A stretch of 14,278 nt of DNA from positions 1 to 14,278 of the forward strand of contig JASHSW010000106.1 in assembly GCA_030038595.1 (NCBI GenBank). The letters are read 5' to 3'. Position numbers and translations under genes: made by a program. Shown here in pieces: positions 8,029 to 14,278 of the stretch. This DNA comes from Methylovirgula sp. (GTDB lineage Bacteria; Pseudomonadota; Alphaproteobacteria; Rhizobiales; Beijerinckiaceae). The notes below the pieces were generated by a model. That model was not told the DNA's origin and did not search any database. It saw only the letters and a list, made by a program, of their open reading frames with translations. Numbering within the stretch: position 1 is the first letter of the stretch; each line of letters opens with the position of its first letter.

Positions 8029-8048
8029 TCGGCGCGCCGGGCGCCGAT
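8028..8048 (-). repeat. Hairpin at the 3' end of bcp
   Basis: An exact 8-bp inverted repeat (ATCGGCGC / GCGCCGAT) around a 5-base loop starts in the bcp stop codon. On the minus strand it is followed by TAGCGGG with no T-tract, so it is at best a weak terminator or an mRNA 3'-end stabiliser. Its left edge touches the CtrA-like site. Confidence 0.4.
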
Positions 8049-8521
8049 CAGGCCAAGGCCTTGACCGCGGCGAGCACGGCGTCGGCGTGGCCCGGTACCT
8101 TCACCTTGTTCCAGACTTGCGCGATCTTTCCATCCGGGGTGATGAGAAAGGTGGTGCGCTCGACGCCCATATAACGGCGCCCATACAGGCTCTTTTCGGT
8201 CCACACGCCGTAGGTTTCGAGCATCGATCTCGTTTCGTCGGAGATGAGGTCGAGATCGAGCTTGTGCTCGCTCTTGAACTTCTGATGGCTGGCGGTCGAA
8301 TCGGGCGATACGCCGACGACGACCGCGGCGGCTTTCTCGAAATCGCGTCTGCGGGCGTTGAAATCGATCGCTTCTTGCGTGCACCCGCTGGTGTCGTCCT
8401 TCGGATAGAAATAGAGAACGAGCGTCTTTCCGTAAAAAGACTGCAGAGTTCGGATCGCTCCGCCATCGTCCGGCAGCTTGAAATCCGGAGCTTTGTCGCC
8501 GACGCCGGGTTTCTTGCGCAC
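8048..8521 (-). CDS. bcp: Thioredoxin-dependent peroxiredoxin, Bcp/PrxQ family
   Basis: Reduces hydrogen peroxide and organic hydroperoxides in the cytoplasm. The 157 residues are the normal family length. The thioredoxin fold carries the peroxidatic site YFYPKDDTSGCTQEAIDF with C47 as peroxidatic cysteine, and later the conserved ERTTFLITPDGKI (120-132). C47 is the only cysteine in the protein: the position five residues on, where E. coli Bcp has its resolving cysteine, is I52. It must therefore work as a one-cysteine enzyme, recycled by an external thiol. The start is a GTG at 8521, preceded by GGAAGG 5 bases upstream, and it gives the expected N-terminus (VGDKAPDF near residue 7). It is divergent from the large AsmA-like gene, with a 188-base shared upstream region. 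Confidence 0.95.
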   Translation of the reverse strand: MRKKPGVGDKAPDFKLPDDGGAIRTLQSFYGKTLVLYFYPKDDTSGCTQEAIDFNARRRDFEKAAAVVVGVSPDSTASHQKFKSEHKLDLDLISDETRSMLETYGVWTEKSLYGRRYMGVERTTFLITPDGKIAQVWNKVKVPGHADAVLAAVKALA

Positions 8522-8633
8522 CTTCGCCTTCCTTTCGTCTCAATAAGCGGCAATTCGCTAAGCGACGGCAAGCGGCAACGAGGCCGAGAGCGCATCCTGC
8601 CGGAGAACGGCAATGGACCGATTTGCCTGCGTC

Positions 8634-8656
8634 GGTTTCGACAAACCACGTATAGT
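8634..8656 (+). promoter_or_regulatory. Possible -10 region for the AsmA-like gene
   Basis: In the 188-base divergent gap between bcp and the AsmA-like gene, TATAGT at 8651-8656 is a good -10 hexamer about 54 bases before the likely start. It follows a small inverted repeat, GGTTT-CGAC-AAACC (8634-8647). No convincing -35 box stands at 16-18 bases, so an activator or another arrangement would be needed. I saw no clear promoter for bcp in the opposite direction. Confidence 0.22.
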
Positions 8657-8709
8657 CGGGTACGAATCGGCTTTCCAGCCCGCGCTCGTTCGCGAAAGGC
8701 CCGTTTGGT

Positions 8710-11700
8710 TTGATCGATCATTCGGAAAATACGCGCGCCGGGACTGACCTTGCGGAGAGTAGCCCCGCCGAGTCTTCCCCGCATGCCTTGAATTTGCTGA
8801 AGAGCACCCTGCGTCCGCAGCTTTATTTCCTGGATTGGCTAGTGCGGCGCGGCGCCGGTTCGATTGCCGGCCTCGTTCTTGTCGTCCTGCTCGGCGCGGG
8901 CTTCTTCTTCCTTTATCTCGGCAAAGGGCCGATTGTGATCGGCGGCCTCGGGCCGCGCATCACGCAGGCGCTCGATCAGAAAATCGGGCACGGCTATGCA
9001 TTCAAGCTCGGCGCGATATCGGTGACAGCCGGCGGCTTCGGCCCGACGCTCGCCATCGACCATCTGTCGCTGACGAGCAGCTCTGGCGAGGCCATCATCA
9101 CCGCGCCGCACGCCGAGGTTTCCGTCGATCTTATTGCTTTGGCGTTCGGCAAGATCATCCCGAAACGCCTCGAAGTCTTCGACGTCGAAGTACATTTGGT
9201 TCTCTTGCGGGATGGATCGCTCGCCGTTTCCGCGGGCAACGGCCGGCAAGGAGTTTTGCCGCTGCTCGGGCCGCTCACGGCGGCGATGGGCACGCCGCGC
9301 ATGGCGACGGTCACACCGGACCGAACGCCGGGGTCGGCAGGCCGAGCGCCGCCGCGTTCGCTGGTCGTCAAGCGGATCGCCGCCGCGATGCGCCTATTGA
9401 TCGATGTTGCGACGCGCCCGAACGGGCCGCTCGCGGCGATCGATCGGGTCGGTATCGCCCGCGGCCGCTTCGTCATCGAGGACCGGTTGAACGAGCAGAC
9501 GAAATTCTATAACGGCCTCGATCTCTCCCTCGACAAATCGGGCGGCGGCACCAACCTCGATCTTTCCGCCGAAGGACCGAGCGGTCCGTGGTCCGTCTCG
9601 GCAAGAGCATCGGGAAAGCCGGGCAGCGAGCGCCGGCTCGACATCGAGTTCAAGAACATTTCGCTCGATGAGATTTCGATCGTCAGCGGACTGCGCAACG
9701 TCGGCGCCGATTTCGACATGCCGATATCGAGCAAGTTCGAGATGGTGCTTGGCGCCGACCGCAAACTGGGAGAAGTTTCCGGCCAGGTCCATTTCGATCC
9801 GGGATATCTCAGGTTCGAAGATCCGAACGACGAACCACGAATGATCGATGCAATCGACGTCGGCTTTCATTGGGATCGCGCCGGACGGCGGATCGTCGTC
9901 GATAACGCCCACCTTCAAGCCGGGCAGACGAATTTTACCGTTGGGGGCGCAATCGCCCCGCCGGTTCGCGAAGGCGAGCCTTGGACGGTCAACCTAGCGA
10001 GTACCCAGCCGGGCATTTTCGGAGCGGAGCGGCCGGGTGAAGAACCGATTGCGATCGATCACGTCGGTTTGCAAGGGCGCCTCGCCCTCGACGACAAAAG
10101 CTTCTACATCGACCGGTTCGAGTTCGACGGTCCTCAGTGCGGACTCGCCATGGCCGGTTCCATCGATTGGAAGAACGGACCGCATGTGCGCCTCGGCGCC
10201 TCGATTAGTCCGACGCCGGCCGTCGTCGCCGTCCGGCTCTGGCCTTCGTTCATGGCGCCCGACGTACGCGCCTGGTTTCTCGCGCATTGGAAAGAAGGGG
10301 TGATCGAACGCGGCACGATGCGGGTCGATTTCGACGCCGCGATGATCGACGCGATGCGTCATCAATACGCGCCGCCCGACGCCGCGGTGGCGATCGATTT
10401 TGCGCTTTCCGACGGCGCCGTGGAATTCCTGCCGGGCGTTCCGCCGCTGCGCGGCATCGACGGAACGGGTCACGTGACCGGCCGCACGTCAACCTTCCTC
10501 GCCACGCGGGGCAATATGGATCTAGGCAGCGCCGGCAAGCTCACGCTGACCGATGGCGTATTCCACATTGGCCACGCCGAAATCAAACCGACACCCGCCG
10601 AGCTGTCGGGCAAAGTCTCCGGCGACGTCACGGCGGTCGGGGATCTTTTGAACCGCGACGCACTGAAGCCCTATGCGTCGCTGCCTGTCGATCCTTCGAC
10701 GCTGCACGGCGAGATCGCCGGCGATCTCGGCATCGCTCTGCGCCTGGGCCCCGGGGCGCGGCCCGCCGATACGAAACTCAGAATCAACGCGGTTGCGACC
10801 GATTTCTCGGCCGACAGACTGTTCGGCGATGCAAAGCTCGAGGATGCCACGCTGAATGTCGTCGTCGATGAAAATGGCCTCAAGGCTTCGGGCCCGGGGA
10901 AGATCTTTGGGGCGCCCGCCGATGTTGACCTGACTATGCCGGCGGGCAGCCATGTGGGGCAGGCCGCCGTCAGCCTTGTCGTCGACGACGCGTTGCGCGC
11001 AAAACAAGGACTCGCCATGCTGCCCGGCGTTACCGGTCCGATTGGCGCGCATGTAACGATGCCGCTCGGCACGGGGGGGCCGCCGAAAGCGCAGATCGAT
11101 CTCGACCTCACACACGCGGCAATCGACAGTCTGGGCATCAGCAAGCCTGCGGGCCGTTCCGGCAAAGCCAGTTTCGCGTTGACCGTCAACGACGATCATT
11201 CGGTTTCGCTCGACGATGTCGCAATCGACGCCGCGCCGGTCGAGGCGCGCGGCTCGGTGATGATCGGCGGCGCCGATCCTACGCAGATCTCCGCGAAATT
11301 CTCGCAGATGAAGCTCTCGGCGGGCGACAACATGAAACTGGAGGTCGCGAAGAGCGGAGACACTCTGAAACTCGTCATCCGCGCGACTGCGTTGGATGCA
11401 CGGCCGTTTCTCAAGACGCTGACTATCTCGCACGAGGCCGAAGATGCTGACGAACAAGGCAAAGACACAACGGCCGACCTCGCCGGCACGAACCTCGACG
11501 TCGACCTCAAAGCGGCGGCTTTGAACGGCTTCAACAAACAGACCATGTCGAATGTCGATCTGCATTTCGTCAAGAATAAAGATACGCTGCGGCAATTCGC
11601 ATTGGTCGGCAAATTCGGCGCAGGCACGATCTATGGCAATCTCGACAACGCCGATACGCCCGCCCCGCAGCTCGATCTTTCAACCAACGATGCCGGCGCG

Positions 11701-12312
11701 CTGCTCGCCTTCATCGATCTGTATCGGCACATGGACGGGGGCCAGCTCGCCGTCTCGCTACGGCTCGGCGAAGATGCGATGGCGGGCAAGCTCGCGATCC
11801 GCAATTTTGTCTTGCGCGATGAGCCGGCGTTGCGACGCCTCGTCGCCGAAGGAGCCGCGCAAACTTCCGGACGCGACCTCGACCAGTCGATTGACTTCAA
11901 CGCCGTCCAGTTCACGCGCCTCCAGGTAAATTTTCAACGCGCCGGCACCCGTCTCGACCTGCGCGACGGGACGATCTACGGGCCGCAGATCGGCTTGACC
12001 GCCGACGGCTGGCTCGATTTCGGCCGCGACCGCGTTTCTCTGGACGGAACCTTCGTGCCGGCTTACGGCGTCAACAATCTGGTTTCGCAGATTCCGATCT
12101 TCGGTCTGCTCCTCGGCGGCGGTCTGCACGAAGGCCTGTTCGCCGTCAATTATCGCATCACCGGCGCGGCGACGAAACCGGTGCTCAACGTCAATCTCTT
12201 GACCGCGATCGCACCCGGCATTCTGCGCAAGATCTTCGGTGCCACGACGGATTTCGCTACGCCGGACGTGCCCGATGCCGCGCCGGAATCATCGAACCAG
12301 CAGCAGCAATAG
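8710..12312 (+). CDS. AsmA/YhdP-like (DUF3971) envelope protein, 1200 residues
   Basis: Large single-anchor envelope protein of the AsmA-like superfamily (YhdP, TamB, AsmA), whose members form long beta-rich grooves thought to carry phospholipids between inner and outer membranes. The length, 1200 residues, is close to that of E. coli YhdP (about 1270). A polar N-terminal tail precedes one membrane helix at about 50-71 (GSIAGLVLVVLLGAGFFFLY); nearly all the rest is periplasmic, with repeated beta-strand and Gly-Asp rich patterns. Near the C-terminus, about 1055-1175, is the AsmA-type end: LDLRDGTIYGPQIGLTADG, then LDGTFVPAYGVNN, PIFGLLLGG and GLFAVNYRITGAATKPVLNVN. The chain ends in four glutamines. 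The start chosen is TTG 8710, about 10 bases after GAAAGG; there is no in-frame ATG until about residue 194. It converges on hpnK with 13 bases between stops. Substrate is unknown. Confidence 0.88.
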   Translation: MIDHSENTRAGTDLAESSPAESSPHALNLLKSTLRPQLYFLDWLVRRGAGSIAGLVLVVLLGAGFFFLYLGKGPIVIGGLGPRITQALDQKIGHGYAFKLGAISVTAGGFGPTLAIDHLSLTSSSGEAIITAPHAEVSVDLIALAFGKIIPKRLEVFDVEVHLVLLRDGSLAVSAGNGRQGVLPLLGPLTAAMGTPRMATVTPDRTPGSAGRAPPRSLVVKRIAAAMRLLIDVATRPNGPLAAIDRVGIARGRFVIEDRLNEQTKFYNGLDLSLDKSGGGTNLDLSAEGPSGPWSVSARASGKPGSERRLDIEFKNISLDEISIVSGLRNVGADFDMPISSKFEMVLGADRKLGEVSGQVHFDPGYLRFEDPNDEPRMIDAIDVGFHWDRAGRRIVVDNAHLQAGQTNFTVGGAIAPPVREGEPWTVNLASTQPGIFGAERPGEEPIAIDHVGLQGRLALDDKSFYIDRFEFDGPQCGLAMAGSIDWKNGPHVRLGASISPTPAVVAVRLWPSFMAPDVRAWFLAHWKEGVIERGTMRVDFDAAMIDAMRHQYAPPDAAVAIDFALSDGAVEFLPGVPPLRGIDGTGHVTGRTSTFLATRGNMDLGSAGKLTLTDGVFHIGHAEIKPTPAELSGKVSGDVTAVGDLLNRDALKPYASLPVDPSTLHGEIAGDLGIALRLGPGARPADTKLRINAVATDFSADRLFGDAKLEDATLNVVVDENGLKASGPGKIFGAPADVDLTMPAGSHVGQAAVSLVVDDALRAKQGLAMLPGVTGPIGAHVTMPLGTGGPPKAQIDLDLTHAAIDSLGISKPAGRSGKASFALTVNDDHSVSLDDVAIDAAPVEARGSVMIGGADPTQISAKFSQMKLSAGDNMKLEVAKSGDTLKLVIRATALDARPFLKTLTISHEAEDADEQGKDTTADLAGTNLDVDLKAAALNGFNKQTMSNVDLHFVKNKDTLRQFALVGKFGAGTIYGNLDNADTPAPQLDLSTNDAGALLAFIDLYRHMDGGQLAVSLRLGEDAMAGKLAIRNFVLRDEPALRRLVAEGAAQTSGRDLDQSIDFNAVQFTRLQVNFQRAGTRLDLRDGTIYGPQIGLTADGWLDFGRDRVSLDGTFVPAYGVNNLVSQIPIFGLLLGGGLHEGLFAVNYRITGAATKPVLNVNLLTAIAPGILRKIFGATTDFATPDVPDAAPESSNQQQQ

Positions 12313-12335
12313 GCGCTTGCGAACCTCAAAGCGCC
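12312..12335. terminator. Weak hairpin between convergent genes
   Basis: A 7-bp inverted repeat (GGCGCTT at 12312-12318, AAGCGCC at 12329-12335) with a 10-base loop lies between the convergent stops of the AsmA-like gene and hpnK; the hpnK stop codon is in the loop. There is no T-tract on either side, so termination here is only a possibility. Confidence 0.25.
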
Positions 12336-13231
12336 GTGGCGGGCGCCCGGCGTCGCTCGCTCACCGCGGTTAGCTGCCCATATCCGCCGAGCGCAAATCC
12401 GCAACGCTGCGCGGCCGCGACGACGGCCGGCGCGCGCAACGCGTCGAATTCCTCGCGGTACCGATAGCCCGGCGCGGCGCCGGGAAAGCGGTCTCGGATT
12501 GCCGGATGGGCGTAGATCTCGATCGTGCCTTGCGGCAGATTGGCAAGCAGGAGCGCCATGCGTCGCGGTGTGAACGCGCCGGACCAGCGCAATCCGAACA
12601 CCGCGTCGGCGCTGGCGAGTTCGGCGCGCCGCGCCTGGCGGCGCAGCGCCTCGGCAAACGGCCGTAGGAACGCCGCCGTTCCGCGGCTTGCCCGTCCTTC
12701 GAGCCGTAAGAGGAGCCAGCCCGGCTCGGCTGGAACGCGCAGCGCGCCCATGCCGTAAGGTCCTCCGATCGAGATAATTTCGCGCGCCACGATCGGATGA
12801 AGGTGAAAGTGCTGGTGTACGTCGACATGATCGAGCGCCAGTCCGGTTTGCGCATAGGCCTCGAACTGCGCCGTAATTTCGGCGCGCAGTTGCCGGCGCA
12901 CGGCGGGGCGGCAGGCGATCGCGACGCCCAGACGCGGCAAATCGCGCCGCAACCGTCCGCGCTCGTCGACGAGATCGGGAATGCGCTCGGACGGCAGCGC
13001 CGGTTCCGCCTCGGTAAGCGTCAGATGCAACCCGACATGAAGACCAGGCAAGGCGCGCGCCCGGCTGATCGCATCCGGCGCGGCACGGCCGTTCACCATC
13101 AGGCTCGCCGAACTCAGAATGCCAAAACGATGCGCCGCCTCGACCGCTTCGTTGATCTCTTCGGCCGCCCCGAAATCATCGGCGGTGATAATGAGGCGGT
13201 CGCGGCGTCGCGCTGCGTGATCGTTGCTCAT
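12326..13231 (-). CDS. hpnK: HpnK, hopanoid-associated YdjC/ChbG-type deacetylase
   Basis: HpnK removes the N-acetyl group from N-acetylglucosaminyl-bacteriohopanetetrol (made by HpnI), giving glucosaminyl-BHT on the way to the BHT cyclitol ether. The 301 residues show the YdjC/ChbG carbohydrate deacetylase pattern: ITADDFG (15-21), with the catalytic or metal-binding aspartates; GLHLTL (67-72); the His-rich metal site HVDVHQHFHLHP (135-146); and IEIYAHPA (237-244). It has no signal peptide. The open frame reaches back to 13297, but ATG 13231 overlaps the hpnI stop as ATGA and gives the normal N-terminus. Tight coupling to the HpnI-type glycosyltransferase is what identifies it as HpnK and not a general chitooligosaccharide deacetylase. 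Confidence 0.9.
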   Translation of the reverse strand: MSNDHAARRRDRLIITADDFGAAEEINEAVEAAHRFGILSSASLMVNGRAAPDAISRARALPGLHVGLHLTLTEAEPALPSERIPDLVDERGRLRRDLPRLGVAIACRPAVRRQLRAEITAQFEAYAQTGLALDHVDVHQHFHLHPIVAREIISIGGPYGMGALRVPAEPGWLLLRLEGRASRGTAAFLRPFAEALRRQARRAELASADAVFGLRWSGAFTPRRMALLLANLPQGTIEIYAHPAIRDRFPGAAPGYRYREEFDALRAPAVVAAAQRCGFALGGYGQLTAVSERRRAPATAL

Positions 13232-14278
13232 GGCGCGGCGCTGCGATCCGGCATCAGCCTTCCGTCCGAGCCGACTCGATAGGAATAGCCGCGCCAACTG
13301 ACGGTTCGGCCGAAGAAGCTCAGCACGAAAATCGCGAAGGAGAAGAGATCGCGGATCGGGATCAGCTCATACGGCTGGCGCGGCAGGCAAAATCTGTGCT
13401 CGACGCAGCGGCAGAGCAGGGCGCGGCAGGCGAGCGCGATCGCCGCCAGCCAAAGCGGGTTATCGCCGCCGATGAGGGCGGCCAACAATGCCAGCGCAAG
13501 CGGATGTGTGACGATCGTGCCGCAATAGCCGAGCGGATCAATGCTTTTGATGGTTCGGGCAGTGCGCAGTTCATGGCGGAACAGCGTCACCAAGCTGTTG
13601 TCGAAGCAGAAATGTCCGATCGTGAAATTGGGGATCGCTACGTCATAGCCCGCCAACCGCACCGCGTCGCCGATGGCGTAGTCGTCGGCCAGATAGTCGG
13701 CGAACGCCTCGAAACCGCCGATGCGCGCCAGAACGCTTCTGCGTATAGCGATCGTCGAGCCGAAGCAGGGCTGCGCCAATCCGAAGCTCAGTGCCAGCAC
13801 GACGGTCGGCAGAAAATGCGCGTTGATCGCAAGCGCCGCGAAACGGGACCAGATGCCCGAGGCCGCTACGCCATGGTAAAGGCAGGTGACCGCGCCGATG
13901 TCGGGATTGTCCAACTCCGCGACCACGTCTCGCAAATAATCGGGGCCGACTTCGATGTCGCTGTCGGCAATAACGAGGATCTCGTTGCGTGCCGAAATTT
14001 GCATGTTAGCGAGGTTCGAAATCTTTCGGTTGGAACCGCGTTCGCGCGCATCGATCTTAAGCTCGATGGAACTCGCCACCGAGCGCGCGATTTCATCCAC
14101 CGCGCGGACGGCGGCATCGAAACGGTTGAGCATTCCGCAGATCACCTGCACAGGCGCCTCGAATTCCTGCTCACAGAACGAACGAAGGCGGGGCACCAGA
14201 TTCGGCTCGGCGCCTTGCAGCGGCTTCAGAATCGTTATTGGCGCCGTCGGCTTGCACCGCGAACGACGATGCTCGGGC
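13228..14278 (-). CDS. hpnI: HpnI, hopanoid-associated glycosyltransferase (5' end beyond right edge)
   Basis: HpnI adds N-acetylglucosamine from UDP-GlcNAc to the terminal hydroxyl of bacteriohopanetetrol. The frame stays open to the window edge; the visible 349 residues start with TAPITILKPLQGAEPNL, which is the family's early GT2/GT21 segment, so only an N-terminal membrane part is missing. The GTG at 14196 is an internal codon and not the start. Visible motifs, numbered within the fragment: a DXD site in VIADSDIEVG (D105 and D107), the acceptor/catalytic aspartates in YLADDYAIGD (about 195-204) and a ceramide-glucosyltransferase-like HELRTARTI (about 235-243), the place of the Q(Q/R)xxRW motif. 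C-terminal hydrophobic segments at about 260-290 and 310-325 suggest inner-membrane attachment. The stop overlaps the hpnK start by 4 bases. Confidence 0.92.
   Translation of the reverse strand, partial: PEHRRSRCKPTAPITILKPLQGAEPNLVPRLRSFCEQEFEAPVQVICGMLNRFDAAVRAVDEIARSVASSIELKIDARERGSNRKISNLANMQISARNEILVIADSDIEVGPDYLRDVVAELDNPDIGAVTCLYHGVAASGIWSRFAALAINAHFLPTVVLALSFGLAQPCFGSTIAIRRSVLARIGGFEAFADYLADDYAIGDAVRLAGYDVAIPNFTIGHFCFDNSLVTLFRHELRTARTIKSIDPLGYCGTIVTHPLALALLAALIGGDNPLWLAAIALACRALLCRCVEHRFCLPRQPYELIPIRDLFSFAIFVLSFFGRTVSWRGYSYRVGSDGRLMPDRSAAP

Noticed and set aside
1..14278. CRISPR array, tRNA, rRNA, insertion sequence or defence island
   Set aside because: No repeated spacers, cloverleaf, transposase motif or defence-gene motif was seen on either strand; the window looks like core chromosome.

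Overview
The window looks like chromosomal core sequence from a GC-rich alphaproteobacterium, most likely of the order Hyphomicrobiales (Rhizobiales), perhaps near Beijerinckiaceae or Methylocystaceae. That placement is inferred from protein character and gene content: system I cytochrome c maturation, a hopanoid head-group gene pair, malate synthase A, a 1200-residue AsmA/YhdP-like protein and a CtrA-like site. I see no transposase, integrase, phage gene, tRNA, rRNA or CRISPR array. Coding density is high and no gene shows a frameshift.

Left block (1-3979, plus strand): the 3' part of ccmF, cut by the window edge, overlaps ccmH by 4 bases. After a 69-base gap come plsY and dprA, which also overlap by 4 bases. 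Both pairs look translationally coupled. They join haem attachment to c-type cytochromes, the first acylation step of phospholipid synthesis, and a DNA-uptake/recombination mediator.

Middle block (4016-8521, all minus strand, so read right to left): bcp (peroxiredoxin), an M23 LytM-type envelope peptidase preceded by a CtrA-like site, aceB (malate synthase A), a small secreted Ser/Gly/Pro-rich protein with its own terminator, then a small conserved-looking cytosolic protein with a good sigma70-type promoter. The stretch between the last two genes (4247-4438) holds that promoter and a near-perfect bidirectional terminator.

Right block (8710-14278): a very long AsmA/YhdP-like membrane-anchored protein on the plus strand, divergent from bcp, runs convergently into a minus-strand pair, hpnI-hpnK. 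These two carry out the glycosyl transfer and deacetylation that make glucosaminyl-bacteriohopanetetrol. hpnI runs off the right edge. The third gene of the cyclitol-ether route, hpnJ, is not visible.

I did not find a clearly new multi-gene system. The items most worth a second look are the CtrA-like site before the M23 peptidase gene, the two uncharacterised small proteins, and the closeness of a putative lipid-transport (AsmA-like) gene to hopanoid genes.
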